A stretch of 64,000 bases of DNA from Candidatus Cryptobacteroides faecipullorum (GCA_017694885.1 JADIMH010000015.1:62001-126000); one strand, 5' to 3'; counted from the first letter of the stretch, positions 1-10,072 are shown. Numbers and translations are program-made. The notes: generated by a model not told the origin, from the sequence alone.

Positions 1-158
1 CCTTCGGCTTTTATCGCCCCTACGGGCAGTTCGATATACGGTACAGGAGCCAGAGGCGTCCTGTTACCCTGATAAAGTGCGGCATCCTGAGCGTTCATCC
101 TGGTGCCGAGGATTGTTGCGGCGAGAGCGCAGAACAGATAGAGATGTCTTGCTTTCAT
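1..158 (-). CDS. Secreted glycoside hydrolase, GH127/DUF1680-like, N-terminal fragment
   Basis: The gene starts at ATG 158 and runs off the left edge, so only about 52 codons are visible. They encode a signal peptide (hydrophobic LYLFCALAATILG) followed by a mature start that contains PLAPVPYIELPVGAIKAEG. That stretch resembles the opening 'LPLGxIxPxGW' of GH127 beta-L-arabinofuranosidases and related six-hairpin enzymes, which cut plant-derived arabinosides in the periplasm. The family call rests on this short motif alone. Another secreted six-hairpin glycosidase is possible. Confidence 0.5.
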   Translation of the reverse strand, partial: MKARHLYLFCALAATILGTRMNAQDAALYQGNRTPLAPVPYIELPVGAIKAE

Positions 159-190
159 TGTATGCGGTTGCCGGGAATTTTGCGGCCCGG

Positions 191-198
191 CAAATATA
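191..198 (-). promoter_or_regulatory. Bacteroidota -7 box for the hydrolase at the left edge
   Basis: Read on the minus strand this is TATATTTG, an exact match to TAnnTTTG. It lies 33 bases before the ATG at 158. No convincing -33 TTTG is seen at the usual distance. Confidence 0.5.
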
Positions 199-234
199 TC
201 AATTTATTTTTACATAAAGCCGGTTTCACGATAC

Positions 235-249
235 CGGGCCGGCGGCCCG
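235..249 (-). terminator. GC-rich stem-loop after nuoN
   Basis: A perfect 6-base stem (235-240 with 244-249) and 3-base loop sit one base past the nuoN stop. There is no U-run after it on the minus strand, so it may stabilise the mRNA 3' end rather than terminate by itself. Confidence 0.35.
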
Positions 250-250
250 T

Positions 251-1684
251 CTACAATCCGAAACTGAAGATGTTGATTCCGTCGTAGGCCGAACTGACGA
301 TTCCTAAAAGGATTACTCCGGCAAGACAGAGCACCAGACTTATGCGGGTGCTGCAGTCGCTGCGGAATGTTGCGACAGGGGAGTCGTTCGGGTTGATGAA
401 CATGGCCTTCACTACCAGCAGGTAGTAGTAAAGGGAGATGACCGTGTTGATGAGGGCTATGAATACCAGGACATGGAACCCTTCCTCGAAAGCCGACGCG
501 AACACGAAGAACTTCGAGAAGAAGCCTGCGAACGGAGGAATTCCTGCCAGAGAAAACAGGGCGAGGGTCATCACGACGGCGAGTTTCGGGTTGGTCCTGT
601 AAAGGCCGTTATAGTCGGCCATACAGACTTTCCCGTCGCTGTTCTGCTCCACAGCCGAGATGACTCCGAAGGCTGCAAGGTTGGCTGCAAGGTAGATCAG
701 CACATAGAATATCAGCGAAGTCATTCCGAACGGAGTCCCGCCTATGACAGCCAGCATGATGTATCCGGCCTGCGAGATGGACGAGAAGGCCAGGAACCTC
801 TTGAGGTTCTGCTGTCTTACGGCGAACAGGTTGGCTACCGTGATACTCAGGACGATAAGTACCCAGAGGATGGTCTGCCACTGTTCCACCATCGGGGCGA
901 ATACTTTCACCAGGACGGCCATAAGAACGAAAGCGGCCGAACCTTTGGATATTACGGAAAGGTATGAAGTCACCGCAGTCGGTGCTCCCTGATAGGTATC
1001 TGCGGTCCAGAGATGGAAAGGCACGAGAGAAATTTTGAATCCCAGACCGGCGAAGAAGAACACCAGTGCCATCACCTGCAGGGCGGAACCGTCCAGATGT
1101 GCAGGCATGTCGCTGAAATACAGAGTTCCGCATGTGCCGTAAAGGAAAGATATGCCGTAGAGCATAAGTCCGCTGGCGAACAGGGCGCTGAGGATGAACT
1201 TGGCTCCTGCTTCGGCGGAGTTGTGCCTGTATTTGTCGAAGGCCACCAGACATGCCATCGGTACGGACGCCAGTTCCATTCCGATGAAGAACATCAGAAA
1301 ATGCCCCGCGCTGATCATGAAATACATCCCTAAAAGCGTAGAAAGCGTAAGTACATAGAATTCTCCTCTTTTGAATTCCGTGTCTTCCCTGCCGAGCCAT
1401 TTGTCTGCCTGCAAGAAGACTATCAGGGTTCCGATGGCGAGGATGCATTTCAGGACGCTGTGCACAGGCTCGTATGAGAACATCCCTCCGAATATCTCCC
1501 CTGACTCTCTCGGGAAAGAAATCACGCAGGCTGCAATGCAGGCGAGCATCACCGTGCACACCAGAAGGTTGAAGAATTTCCGCGCCTTGCTTCCTGCGAT
1601 AAGGTCATACAGGAAAGCTATGGCAATAGCGGCTATCAGGGCTATTTCCGGGCGCATATATATCAGTATTCCAGAAAAATCCAT
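251..1684 (-). CDS. nuoN: NADH-quinone oxidoreductase subunit N
   Basis: This is one of three antiporter-like, proton-pumping membrane subunits of complex I, 477 residues, close to full family length, with about 14 membrane segments. The conserved charged residues in helices are visible: Glu in [10 protein letters not shown], Lys in [12 protein letters not shown], Lys in [14 protein letters not shown], and Lys in [16 protein letters not shown]. It is the last gene of the minus-strand nuo cluster and starts 7 bases after the nuoM stop, so it is almost certainly cotranscribed. It belongs to the inner-membrane P module. Confidence 0.95.
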   Translation of the reverse strand: MDFSGILIYMRPEIALIAAIAIAFLYDLIAGSKARKFFNLLVCTVMLACIAACVISFPRESGEIFGGMFSYEPVHSVLKCILAIGTLIVFLQADKWLGREDTEFKRGEFYVLTLSTLLGMYFMISAGHFLMFFIGMELASVPMACLVAFDKYRHNSAEAGAKFILSALFASGLMLYGISFLYGTCGTLYFSDMPAHLDGSALQVMALVFFFAGLGFKISLVPFHLWTADTYQGAPTAVTSYLSVISKGSAAFVLMAVLVKVFAPMVEQWQTILWVLIVLSITVANLFAVRQQNLKRFLAFSSISQAGYIMLAVIGGTPFGMTSLIFYVLIYLAANLAAFGVISAVEQNSDGKVCMADYNGLYRTNPKLAVVMTLALFSLAGIPPFAGFFSKFFVFASAFEEGFHVLVFIALINTVISLYYYLLVVKAMFINPNDSPVATFRSDCSTRISLVLCLAGVILLGIVSSAYDGINIFSFGL

Positions 1685-1691
1685 AGTTCTG

Positions 1692-3176
1692 TCAGTTCAA
1701 AATGTTAGCAATGACGGATGTTACGCTGCCGTGGATCATGTCGCTCATCCACATAGGGGCCAGACCGAGGCCTGCGATCGCGATTATCAGCACTACGACT
1801 GCAAGCTTCTCGTCCCATGTGGCATCTGTAAGTTTCAGATGCTCAGGGTTGGTACATGTGCCGTAGAGTATCTTCCCGACAAGTCGGAGTATATATACGG
1901 CGGTGATGACGATGGAAGTGCAGGCGATAATTGTCACCACGCGGTGGAAGGTGTCGTTGTTCATGAACGCTCCGTTGAATATGGTCATCTCGGCAACGAA
2001 TCCGCTCAGGCCCGGAAGTCCGAGGTTGGCAAGTCCAGCGATGACATAGCATACGGACAGGAACGGCATTATCCTCATCAGACCGCTCAGTTCCCTGATG
2101 TCCCTGGTGTGTGTACGTCCGTAGATCATGCCGATAAGGGCGAAGAACAGGGCCGTCATCAGACCGTGGCTGAGCATCTGCAGGACAGCTCCGGTTGCGG
2201 CGGTGGCGTTCATCATCAGGATGGCGAAAAGCACGAGTCCGCAGTGCGACACGGAAGAATATGCGTTGATATATTTGAGGTCGGTCTGCACGCAGGCGGA
2301 GAACGCTCCGTAGACCACAGATATCGTAGTGAGTATTATGAAAATCCAGCTGAGCTCCTGTGCCGCTTCCGGCAGGAGGTACATCGCTACCCGGAAGCAT
2401 CCGTAGCCTCCGAGCTTCATCAGTACCCCGGCATGCAGCATTGATACTGCGGTAGGGGCTGAAGCATGTCCGTCCGGGCTCCATGTATGGAACGGGAACA
2501 GGGCTCCGAGCACTCCGAATCCGATGAAGATTATCGGGAACCAGATGCGCTGGAGATTCATCGGTATATTGTGCATCTGTGCTATTTCCAGAATGTTCAT
2601 GGTCGTTGCTCCAGAGCCGAAGTAGATGCCGAGGATACCTATAAGAAGCAGGGCCGATCCACCCATGAGCATCAGGGTCAGCTTCATGGCCGAATACTCC
2701 TTGCGGCCGCTTCCCCATACTCCTATGAGAAGATACATCGGGATGAGGGCCACTTCGTAGAACATGAACATGGTAAAGAGGTCGATCGAGATGAAAAATC
2801 CGAATACTCCCACGCTCAGGAGGCAGAACCACATGAAGAACTCTTTGACATCCGTTTTCATCTGCCATGAAGCGAAAGTGCCTGTAAACACGATAATCGC
2901 GGAAAGCAGCAGCATCGCTACCGAGATTCCGTCTACGCCTACTGAGTAGTGTATGTTCAGCGGGGCATACCACATGAAACTGTCGGTAAGCAGCATTTCA
3001 GCATCGACTCCGCCGGCCCTCAAGCCGAGGTAATGCAGCACCAGCCAGACTGCGAGGACCAGAAGCGCGGAAGCCCCGGTCACCATGACGGCATGGATCT
3101 GCCTGGTGTTGCGGGAAACCCACAGGCCGAGCATCATAATCAGCGGAATCGCCGGAAAAAGTGACAATATATTCAT
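1692..3176 (-). CDS. nuoM: NADH-quinone oxidoreductase subunit M
   Basis: Antiporter-like proton-pumping subunit of complex I, 494 residues from the chosen start. The helix-5 glutamate is seen in [15 protein letters not shown], and the helix 7-8 region in [20 protein letters not shown] longer frame begins at TTG 3203, but ATG 3176 gives the normal N-terminus ([13 protein letters not shown]), has an AGGGGAA ribosome site just upstream and leaves a 16-base gap to nuoL, so it is preferred. The protein lies in the inner membrane between NuoL and NuoN. Confidence 0.95.
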   Translation of the reverse strand: MNILSLFPAIPLIMMLGLWVSRNTRQIHAVMVTGASALLVLAVWLVLHYLGLRAGGVDAEMLLTDSFMWYAPLNIHYSVGVDGISVAMLLLSAIIVFTGTFASWQMKTDVKEFFMWFCLLSVGVFGFFISIDLFTMFMFYEVALIPMYLLIGVWGSGRKEYSAMKLTLMLMGGSALLLIGILGIYFGSGATTMNILEIAQMHNIPMNLQRIWFPIIFIGFGVLGALFPFHTWSPDGHASAPTAVSMLHAGVLMKLGGYGCFRVAMYLLPEAAQELSWIFIILTTISVVYGAFSACVQTDLKYINAYSSVSHCGLVLFAILMMNATAATGAVLQMLSHGLMTALFFALIGMIYGRTHTRDIRELSGLMRIMPFLSVCYVIAGLANLGLPGLSGFVAEMTIFNGAFMNNDTFHRVVTIIACTSIVITAVYILRLVGKILYGTCTNPEHLKLTDATWDEKLAVVVLIIAIAGLGLAPMWMSDMIHGSVTSVIANILN

Positions 3177-3192
3177 AATTATTCCCCTTTTA

Positions 3193-5082
3193 TCAGATAA
3201 CAAGCAACAGTACTACAAGTCCCAGCGCACCGCCGAGGAACCAGATGCAATATCTCTGTATATAACCGCTCTGCATCTGCCTGATACCCCAGGACGATTT
3301 CTGGGTGACGGTGGCAAGCAGGTTCATGAAACCGTCCACCACATGCCTGTCGAACCAGGCGACAGGGGTGGAGATGCATGCGAAGATGATCCTGTGTGTG
3401 ATGAACTGGTAGATTTCATCTATATAGAAGCGGTGGTAGGCGGCCTTGTGGAGCCCGCTGAATTTCATCGCGAGAGCATCCGCCACCTTCCTGTCTTCGC
3501 GCAGGTACATCCATGTGGCGAGGGCTATGCCGGCTACGGCTACGCAGAGACTCAGGGCGGCTACACCGGCATCGATGTGTATGTCATATGCCTGTCCGTT
3601 GCTGCTGACGAAACGGCCGAAAGGAATGAACCCGGCCACCAGGGTCACTGCTGCAAGGAAAATGAGCGGGAAAGTCATGCTCTTCGGCGCCTCATGCGGA
3701 GTATGCTCTTCGTGCAGTTCTTTGTTTTCCTTGCCCCAGAAGATGCAGTAGTAGAGACGGAACATGTAGAATGCCGTTAGACCGGCTATGAAAGTCATGA
3801 TCCCGCCCATTACCGGACTGAACCTGAAGCAGGCCGCCAGTATCTCGTCCTTTGAGAAGAATCCGCTCAACGGCCAGATTCCTGCAATGGCCAGACAGGC
3901 CACAAGGAAGGTGATATGTGTAACAGGCATGTACTTCCGGAGCCCTCCCATGGTCGACATCTCGTTGGAATGTACTGCATGGATGATGCAGCCGGCCCCG
4001 AGGAAGAGCAGAGCCTTGAACATGGCATGCGTGAAAAGGTGGAACATGGAAGCCATGTATCCGAGACCTCCTTCATGCGGATCGGCCGATGTGCACACTC
4101 CTAAAGCCACTATCATGAATCCGATCTGGGAAATGGTACTGAAGGCCAGCACCCTCTTTATGTCGCTCTGCACGCATGCCACGACAGCTGCATAAAGCGC
4201 CGTGAAAGCACCGACATAAGCCGTGATATGCAGAACTTCAGGAGCATATCCGATAAACAGAGGGAACATCCTTGCCACCAGATAGACGCCGGCAACTACC
4301 ATTGTAGCCGCATGGATGAGGGCGGATACCGGTGTCGGACCCTCCATGGCGTCAGGAAGCCAGATATGCAGAGGGAACATCGCACTCTTTCCGGCGCCGC
4401 CGATAAACATCAGCCCGAGGGCAAGCGGCAGCATTGTCCTGGCCGTACCCATTACGGCCGAATCCGGTGTAAATGAGAATGATCCGGTATAGAATCCGTA
4501 AATGAGAATGCCTATGAGGAAGCCCAGATCCGCGAAGCGGGTGACGATGAAGGCTTTCTTGGAAGCCGCGATGGCCTCTTTTTTCGTGTAGTAGAATCCG
4601 ATCAGGAGATATGAGCTGACTCCCACGAGTTCCCAGAAAATATACATCTGGAAGATGTTGGTAGCCACTACGAGGCCGAGCATGCTCATCGTGAACAGTG
4701 ACAGGAAGGCATAGTATCTCTGGAACCCGCGTTCCCCTTTCATATATCCGAACGAATATATGTGGACCATCAGCGAAACGGTGGATATGACCACCAGCAT
4801 CATCACCGAGATCGGGTCCAGCATGAATCCGAGGTCGATATGCAGGTTCCCTCCGAAGGGAAGCCATTCATTGTTCCATGCAATCACCTGCGGAAAAACT
4901 CCGGAGGCATCCCTCCCTGCGCTGAAATACAGGTATGCGGTAGCATAGCACAGGATAGCCACGATTCCGGTGACGGCAGTGCCTGCGGCTCCGGCTACGA
5001 CAGGTTTGAGCTTTGTCCCGAGCAGCCCCAGCAGAATGAAGCTCAGGAAAGGAAGCAGAAGTATCAGTATTGTATAATCCAT
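3193..5082 (-). CDS. nuoL: NADH-quinone oxidoreductase subunit L
   Basis: Largest antiporter-like subunit of complex I, 629 residues, about 16 membrane segments. The distal arm motifs FWELVGVSSYLLIGFYY and WLPDAMEGPTPVSALIHAA are intact. The C-terminal part (after about residue 470) contains a charged stretch and then a long hydrophobic end, fitting the lateral helix HL and last anchor helix. It starts 21 bases after nuoK. Length and motifs are normal, so it should pump protons at the distal end of the membrane arm. Confidence 0.96.
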   Translation of the reverse strand: MDYTILILLLPFLSFILLGLLGTKLKPVVAGAAGTAVTGIVAILCYATAYLYFSAGRDASGVFPQVIAWNNEWLPFGGNLHIDLGFMLDPISVMMLVVISTVSLMVHIYSFGYMKGERGFQRYYAFLSLFTMSMLGLVVATNIFQMYIFWELVGVSSYLLIGFYYTKKEAIAASKKAFIVTRFADLGFLIGILIYGFYTGSFSFTPDSAVMGTARTMLPLALGLMFIGGAGKSAMFPLHIWLPDAMEGPTPVSALIHAATMVVAGVYLVARMFPLFIGYAPEVLHITAYVGAFTALYAAVVACVQSDIKRVLAFSTISQIGFMIVALGVCTSADPHEGGLGYMASMFHLFTHAMFKALLFLGAGCIIHAVHSNEMSTMGGLRKYMPVTHITFLVACLAIAGIWPLSGFFSKDEILAACFRFSPVMGGIMTFIAGLTAFYMFRLYYCIFWGKENKELHEEHTPHEAPKSMTFPLIFLAAVTLVAGFIPFGRFVSSNGQAYDIHIDAGVAALSLCVAVAGIALATWMYLREDRKVADALAMKFSGLHKAAYHRFYIDEIYQFITHRIIFACISTPVAWFDRHVVDGFMNLLATVTQKSSWGIRQMQSGYIQRYCIWFLGGALGLVVLLLVI

Positions 5083-5103
5083 AATGTCAGTCCTATGTCT
5101 GTT

Positions 5104-5412
5104 TTACCATTTCATGTCTTTCAGGTTCTTTACCTGGATGTTCTTCATGTTACGGTAGATGTTTATTATAATGGCTATGGCCACTGCCGTCTCGGCGGCG
5201 CTTATGCCTATGGCGAACAGGGAGAAGAAGAATCCTTCGAGTTCCCCCGGGAACAGGAAACGGTTGAACACTGCGAAGTTGATGTCTACGGAGTTGAGGA
5301 TGAGCTCTACCGAGATCAGCATCGCCAGCAGGTTGCGGCGCGTCAGGAAACCGTATATTCCCACGAACATCATTATCGTGGAGACTATCAGATAAAATTC
5401 CATCTGTATCAT
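5104..5412 (-). CDS. nuoK: NADH-quinone oxidoreductase subunit K
   Basis: Small three-helix membrane subunit of complex I, 102 residues. Both buried glutamates needed for proton transfer are present (ISVELILNSVDINF and GISAAETAVAIAI). The frame is open from a TTG at 5418, but ATG 5412 (MIQMEFYLIV) fits the family start and follows AAGGAA by a few bases. It lies 12 bases downstream of nuoJ. Confidence 0.94.
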   Translation of the reverse strand: MIQMEFYLIVSTIMMFVGIYGFLTRRNLLAMLISVELILNSVDINFAVFNRFLFPGELEGFFFSLFAIGISAAETAVAIAIIINIYRNMKNIQVKNLKDMKW

Positions 5413-5424
5413 ATCCAATTCCTT

Positions 5425-5934
5425 TTATCGTTTTCTTGCTATCAGTATACCGCCTACTATGCATGCGAGCAGCAGTATGCTTATTACCTCGAACGGAAGT
5501 ACGAATCCGAACTTGTCTCCGCTCATGAGAGCGTGTCCTATGGTACGTACCGAAAGTTCCCCGTGCTGGAACCGCGAAGGCAGGAAGTCATGATTGAGCG
5601 TGATGAACAGGCACAGTCCCAGGGCCGTGAGAGTAGCGATGAGTCCTGCGGCGAATTTCCCTCTGTTGAGTTTTTCCGCCTGGTCGCCTTCACTGGATGT
5701 CAGCAGGATGGAGAACACGTAAAGGACCGTAATGCCGCCGGCATATACCAGCAGCTGTACTGCCCCGAGAAAAGAGTAGTTGAGCTGGAAATAGATTCCC
5801 GCAGTGCCGAAGAGCACGAAAAGGAGGTAGGTCGCAGCCCTGAGTATCCTTTTGGTTGTAACGGCAAGTATCGCACTTACTGTAATGAACAGTGCGAGTA
5901 CTATGAAAACTATCAGGTCGAGAGTTATATCCAT
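5425..5934 (-). CDS. nuoJ: NADH-quinone oxidoreductase subunit J
   Basis: Membrane subunit of complex I with five hydrophobic segments, 169 residues from ATG 5934 (MDITLDLIVFIVLAL). The conserved YAGGITVLYVFSILL segment of helix 3, linked to the pi-bulge that couples quinone chemistry to pumping, is present. The open frame extends upstream to 6060 inside nuoI, but that part is a shadow of nuoI. The chosen start is 2 bases after the nuoI stop, indicating translational coupling. Confidence 0.94.
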   Translation of the reverse strand: MDITLDLIVFIVLALFITVSAILAVTTKRILRAATYLLFVLFGTAGIYFQLNYSFLGAVQLLVYAGGITVLYVFSILLTSSEGDQAEKLNRGKFAAGLIATLTALGLCLFITLNHDFLPSRFQHGELSVRTIGHALMSGDKFGFVLPFEVISILLLACIVGGILIARKR

Positions 5935-5936
5935 GA

Positions 5937-6380
5937 TTAACGTCGGTTGTTCAGAGTTTTGACAAGTTTCGATCTGGTAAACACGGCGTGCTCGAACTCC
6001 GTGGTGAACCTTATTGCCCCGTGAGGGCAGGAATTCACGCACAGGTGGCAGAACATGCATGATCCCAGATCATATTCGTATTTTATCAGTTTTTTCTTCT
6101 TTTTTCCGGTTTCCGGATCTTCGACCGTCTCTGAAGTGATACGGATCGAGTTGTTCGGGCAGTTCATCTGGCATATCCCGCATGCGATGCATTTATACTC
6201 CCCGTCCTCTTCGGTAACCAGAGAAAGCTCTCCGCAGAAGCGTTCGTTCATTTTCAGCGTAGCCCTGTTTTCCGGATATTGCTCGGTGATTTTCTTTGTG
6301 AAGTATTCCTTCCATGTCACCTTCATGCCGGTAAGGAGTGATCCGATACCGAGGAAAAGACCTTTTATGTAATTACTCAT
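5937..6380 (-). CDS. nuoI: NADH-quinone oxidoreductase subunit I, two [4Fe-4S] clusters
   Basis: Peripheral iron-sulfur subunit of complex I, 147 residues, carrying clusters N6a and N6b. Both ferredoxin motifs are seen: CIACGICQMNCP and CMFCHLCVNSCP. The N-terminal amphipathic part (KGLFLGIGSLLTGMKVTWKE) would lie on the membrane. NuoI normally passes electrons from NuoG to NuoB. No nuoG is in this window, so its electron source is not clear. It starts 3 bases after nuoH. Confidence 0.95.
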   Translation of the reverse strand: MSNYIKGLFLGIGSLLTGMKVTWKEYFTKKITEQYPENRATLKMNERFCGELSLVTEEDGEYKCIACGICQMNCPNNSIRITSETVEDPETGKKKKKLIKYEYDLGSCMFCHLCVNSCPHGAIRFTTEFEHAVFTRSKLVKTLNNRR

Positions 6381-6383
6381 GGC

Positions 6384-7460
6384 TTAAAAATGCAATTTGA
6401 ATACGACAACGACAACCATCAGCAGCAGGTTCACCAGCCCTATCGGCACCAGATATTTCCATTCCAGGGTGAGGATCTGGTCGATCCTGAGTCTCGGGAA
6501 AGTCCATTTGATCCACATCAGGAGCCATACTACGAAAAATGCCTTGGCGAAAAACCAGATGAACCCGGGGATGGCGTCCATTACGGCGTTGAATCCGTCA
6601 AGGCCAGGTATGTGGAGCGGCATCCATCCCCCGAGGAAAATGGTGGCGGCTATGCTCGAAACAATGAAGAGGTTGACGAATTCGGCTACATAGAAAAGCC
6701 CGAAATGCATTCCGGAATATTCGGTGTGATAGCCTGCCGTAAGTTCGGATTCGGCTTCCGGAAGGTCGAAAGGACCTCTGTTCACCTCGGCGTTTCCTGC
6801 TATGAGATATATTATGAATGCGATTACGGCAGGGATGTGTCCCTTGAAGATGAACCATCCGTCAGCCTGCCGCATGACGATTTCAGAAAACTGCATCGTA
6901 TCGGTCAGGACAATGATGGTCAGAATGGAAAGGCCGATGGAAAGCTCGTAGCTGATCATCTGCGCTCCGCTCCGCATCGCTCCTATGAGGGAGAATTTGT
7001 TGTTGGAGCTCCAGCCGGCCAGAAGAATGCCGACGACGCCTATGGACGATGCTGCCATGAAAAACATGACTCCGACGTTGAAATCAAGGATTTCCAGTCC
7101 TCGGCTTACCGGGATGCATGCGAATGCCATTACGGATGCCAGTATCACCAGATAAGGGGCGAGGTTATACAGGAATTTGTCGGAATGCCTGATGGTGATG
7201 ATTTCCTTGGTGAGCATCTTGAATACGTCGCAGAAGACCTGGATGCTTCCCCACGGGCCTACCCTTGTCGGTCCCAGACGGCACTGGAACGCTGCACATA
7301 CCTTACGCTCCATGTAGATCATGATGATGGCGATGATGACATACAGCAGCAACAGGCAGACTCCTATCACAACGCATTCCAGGAAGATCGCCAGACCTTC
7401 CGGCATCAGCGCTGTCAGCTGCGTGTGGATCCATGATGTCCAGATTCCAAAATCAAACAT
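6384..7460 (-). CDS. nuoH: NADH-quinone oxidoreductase subunit H
   Basis: Eight-helix membrane subunit that forms the quinone entry channel of complex I, 358 residues. Conserved loops are intact: YMERKVCAAFQCRLGPTRVG, and the acidic FDLPEAESELTAGYHTEYSG. A 259-base non-coding gap separates it from nuoCD upstream, the largest break in the cluster. Downstream spacing to nuoI is 3 bases. Confidence 0.96.
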   Translation of the reverse strand: MFDFGIWTSWIHTQLTALMPEGLAIFLECVVIGVCLLLLYVIIAIIMIYMERKVCAAFQCRLGPTRVGPWGSIQVFCDVFKMLTKEIITIRHSDKFLYNLAPYLVILASVMAFACIPVSRGLEILDFNVGVMFFMAASSIGVVGILLAGWSSNNKFSLIGAMRSGAQMISYELSIGLSILTIIVLTDTMQFSEIVMRQADGWFIFKGHIPAVIAFIIYLIAGNAEVNRGPFDLPEAESELTAGYHTEYSGMHFGLFYVAEFVNLFIVSSIAATIFLGGWMPLHIPGLDGFNAVMDAIPGFIWFFAKAFFVVWLLMWIKWTFPRLRIDQILTLEWKYLVPIGLVNLLLMVVVVVFKLHF

Positions 7461-7565
7461 GTTGTTTTATTCTTTTAATATGTTTTGTTAATATTCTAAG
7501 TTCAAATCTTTGTCAGCTGCCGGGCCCTGGCGTTTAACCTGCCAAATGGTGTTGGGTGTAAGATG

Positions 7566-7663
7566 TTGATTGATAGTTGTTTAATTGATTGCTGAATTGG
7601 AGGGTCATATTTTTTATAGGGGGACCGTCCAAGTGATTTTTGTGCAAAATAACTATCAATCAA
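7566..7663 (-). repeat. Long inverted repeat in the nuoCD-nuoH gap
   Basis: The arms 7566-7578 (TTGATTGATAGTT) and 7651-7663 are perfect 13-base inverted copies. Pairing can extend inward by a wobble and three A-T pairs (to 7582/7647). Inside, 7597-7606 can pair with 7623-7632 with one internal mismatch. On the nuo transcript this would fold into a two-tier stem. The 7461-7719 gap is AT-rich and holds no supported gene. It could be a processing or attenuation element, or the remnant of a small insertion; no target-site duplication was found. Confidence 0.5.
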
Positions 7664-7719
7664 TACTTTGCCTTTTGACCGATTTTCCAGGTTGTTTCAA
7701 TGATCTTTACTCCGAGCAA

Positions 7720-9348
7720 CTATCTGTCGATATCCGGAACCACGTAATCGAGGGTACCGCCGATGGCGATCAGGTCCGCAATCTTCGCTTCACGCGATAT
7801 CGTATCGATGCACGATACCAGAGGCAGCCCCGTCGAACGGAACTTCAGCCTGTACGGAGACTTGTCTCCCCGGCTCTCGAGATATACGCCGAATTCACCG
7901 CGGCTTCCCTCGACTGCTGAATACCAGCTTCCTTCCGGAAGTTTGATGACAGGCTTTGTCTTCATCAGGTATTCGCCTTCAGGGATATTGTCGATAAGCT
8001 GCTCGATGATATTCATGCTTTCCTCTATTTCCTTGACCCTGACCATATAACGGTCGAAGCAGTCTCCTTTCTCCAGCACTATTTCCTTGAAATCCACTTT
8101 ATCGTACATGGCATACGGATGCCTCTTGCGGACATCGCAGGCCCATCCGGAAGCCCTTCCCGTACCTCCTGTCGCCCCGAAGGAGACGGCATCCTCGCGG
8201 CTGAGCACGCCAGTGCCGATAAGCCTGTGCTGCACGATTACATTGCCGGTGAATATGTCATGATATTCTTGGAGTTTCGGACGCATGTACTTTATGAATT
8301 CCTTGACCTTTTTCACGAAGTCAGGATGGATGTCGGCCTGGACGCCTCCGATTCTGTTGTATGCCTGGATAAGCCTTCCTCCCGTTGTCTGCTCCAGAAT
8401 GTCGAGGATCTTTTCCCTGTCCCTGAAGCCGAGGAAGAACACCTCGAGCGCCCCCATATCCTGGCTCAGGCAGGCGATGAACAGCAGGTGGGAGTCTATC
8501 CTCTGCAGTTCGTCCATTATTGTCCTTATGTATTTGATCCTGTCGGAAACCTCCAGTCCCATTGCCTTTTCGATACACATGCACAGAGCATGGCGGTTCT
8601 GCATGGCTCCCAGATAGTCGAGCCTGTCAGTGAATCCTAATGTTTGGGGATAGGTCATCGACTCGCAGAGCTTCTCGATTCCTCTGTGGATATATCCGCA
8701 GTGGACGTCCATCTTTTTGATGATCTCTCCTTCGAGGGATACCCTGAAACGGAGTACGCCGTGCGTGGCAGGATGCTGTGGCCCGATATTGATCACATAT
8801 TCCTGATCTTCGAAGAGAGGATGCCTCTTGAGAATATAGCTTCCGTCTTTGGTCATGACGTAGCTCGGGGAATCATCGTTCGCTTCTTCATTCTCCATAT
8901 TCAAAGGGTTGAGGGACATGTCATAGTCCTTGCGCAAAGGATAGCCCTTCCAGTCATCCCTGAGGTAAAGCCTGCGGAGATCCGGGTGTCCTATGAACTT
9001 GATTCCGAAAAAGTCATAGGCCTCCCTTTCGTTGAAGCCGGCTCCTTTCCACAGGTCATGGACCGACGGCAGGCTTGCATTGTCCCTGTCAGGGTCGGCG
9101 GTACTGATCACCACATTCTCCCCTGTCCGTGTATTTTCCAGATGGTAGACACATCCCAGACCTTCTTCGCCTTCATCCACTCCGGTAAGGCTGCGCAGGA
9201 AATCGAAACCCTCGCTGTTTCTGAGCTGTTCGGCCAGATTTCTGAAAGACGCTGCAGGGACTTTGAACATCCCGTCTCCCGCATCAGACCATACGGCAGA
9301 AGGCTCGATTGCCGCCATTCTTTCTTTTATAGTAGTTTTGTTTTCCAT
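7720..9348 (-). CDS. nuoCD: Fused NADH-quinone oxidoreductase subunits C and D
   Basis: 542 residues. Residues 1 to about 165 are NuoC (30-kDa subunit: EGFDFLRSLTGVDEGEEGLG and LWKGAGFNEREAYDFFGIKF). The rest is NuoD (49-kDa subunit), which lines the quinone site; its loop GPQHPATHGVLRF with the quinone-binding His is present. The C-D fusion is also known from E. coli and other bacteria. ATG 9348 (MENKTTIKERM) was chosen over an upstream start at 9366, which would overlap nuoB. The gap to nuoB is 10 bases. Confidence 0.95.
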   Translation of the reverse strand: MENKTTIKERMAAIEPSAVWSDAGDGMFKVPAASFRNLAEQLRNSEGFDFLRSLTGVDEGEEGLGCVYHLENTRTGENVVISTADPDRDNASLPSVHDLWKGAGFNEREAYDFFGIKFIGHPDLRRLYLRDDWKGYPLRKDYDMSLNPLNMENEEANDDSPSYVMTKDGSYILKRHPLFEDQEYVINIGPQHPATHGVLRFRVSLEGEIIKKMDVHCGYIHRGIEKLCESMTYPQTLGFTDRLDYLGAMQNRHALCMCIEKAMGLEVSDRIKYIRTIMDELQRIDSHLLFIACLSQDMGALEVFFLGFRDREKILDILEQTTGGRLIQAYNRIGGVQADIHPDFVKKVKEFIKYMRPKLQEYHDIFTGNVIVQHRLIGTGVLSREDAVSFGATGGTGRASGWACDVRKRHPYAMYDKVDFKEIVLEKGDCFDRYMVRVKEIEESMNIIEQLIDNIPEGEYLMKTKPVIKLPEGSWYSAVEGSRGEFGVYLESRGDKSPYRLKFRSTGLPLVSCIDTISREAKIADLIAIGGTLDYVVPDIDR

Positions 9349-9358
9349 ATTAGTCCGT

Positions 9359-10009
9359 TTATGCAAGTCCTGACTCGTCGTAATCCCTGTTGTCCTCTAC
9401 CTTGTTGGTATCCTCCCTCATGAGCTTTTCATATTCTTTCTCGCTGATACTCTTGTTGACACCGCCGAGGAATCTCTGCGCCTTGACTTTGCGCTGCAGC
9501 TGCATCAGGCCGTACAGCATGGCTTCCGGTCTCGGCGGGCAGCCGGGTATATATACGTCTACAGGGATGATCTTGTCTACACCGTTGACTACATGATAGG
9601 ATTTCTGGAACGGACCTCCGCTGATGGCGCAGCCTCCTGTGGCTACGACATATTTCGGGTCGGCCATCTGGTCGTACAGACGTTTCAGCACGGGAGCCAT
9701 CTTGTTGGTGATGGTACCTGCCACCATGATGAAATCCGCCTGTCTTGGCGAGGCCCTTGCCACTTCAAACCCGAACCGGGCGAAATCATAGCGGGCGGCG
9801 CCTATCGCCATGAATTCGATGCCACAGCAGCTTGTGGCGAAGGTCAGAGGCCAAAGACTGTTGCTCCGTCCCCATTCTATCACATCGTCCAGACAGCCGA
9901 CAATGACGTTCGTGCCGTTCTCACGAAGCTCCTTCAGCATCTGCTCGATGTATTCGTTGTCGTTGAAATCCTCGTATTTCATCGACTTTATATTCACATT
10001 CCTTTTCAT
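9359..10009 (-). CDS. nuoB: NADH-quinone oxidoreductase subunit B, cluster N2
   Basis: 216 residues. It binds [4Fe-4S] cluster N2, the last iron-sulfur centre before quinone. The tandem cysteines ([12 protein letters not shown]) and the two further ligands ([10 protein letters not shown] and [10 protein letters not shown]) are all present. The N-terminus is about 40 residues long before the core and the C-terminus is charged and variable. It sits downstream of nuoA but is separated from it by 124 bases with a strong stem-loop, so its expression may differ from that of nuoA. Confidence 0.96.
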   Translation of the reverse strand: MKRNVNIKSMKYEDFNDNEYIEQMLKELRENGTNVIVGCLDDVIEWGRSNSLWPLTFATSCCGIEFMAIGAARYDFARFGFEVARASPRQADFIMVAGTITNKMAPVLKRLYDQMADPKYVVATGGCAISGGPFQKSYHVVNGVDKIIPVDVYIPGCPPRPEAMLYGLMQLQRKVKAQRFLGGVNKSISEKEYEKLMREDTNKVEDNRDYDESGLA

Positions 10010-10072
10010 AACAGTGTCAGGATCAATATTTTTCTAAGTCTAATGCCATGTCTTACAGTCATCTGCTCCAGG

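Noticed and set aside
1371..2444. A 357-codon plus-strand open frame opposite nuoN and nuoM
   Set aside because: It is antisense to real genes and has shadow composition.
4762..5940. A 392-codon plus-strand open frame across nuoL, nuoK and nuoJ
   Set aside because: It is antisense to three well-supported genes, has His/Glu/Tyr-rich nonsense composition and matches no family.
6390..7436. A 348-codon plus-strand open frame opposite nuoH
   Set aside because: It is a mirror of the nuoH codon pattern with no protein-like features.
7566..7663. Insertion sequence or MITE
   Set aside because: There is no transposase and I could not find a target-site duplication; kept only as an inverted repeat of unknown origin.
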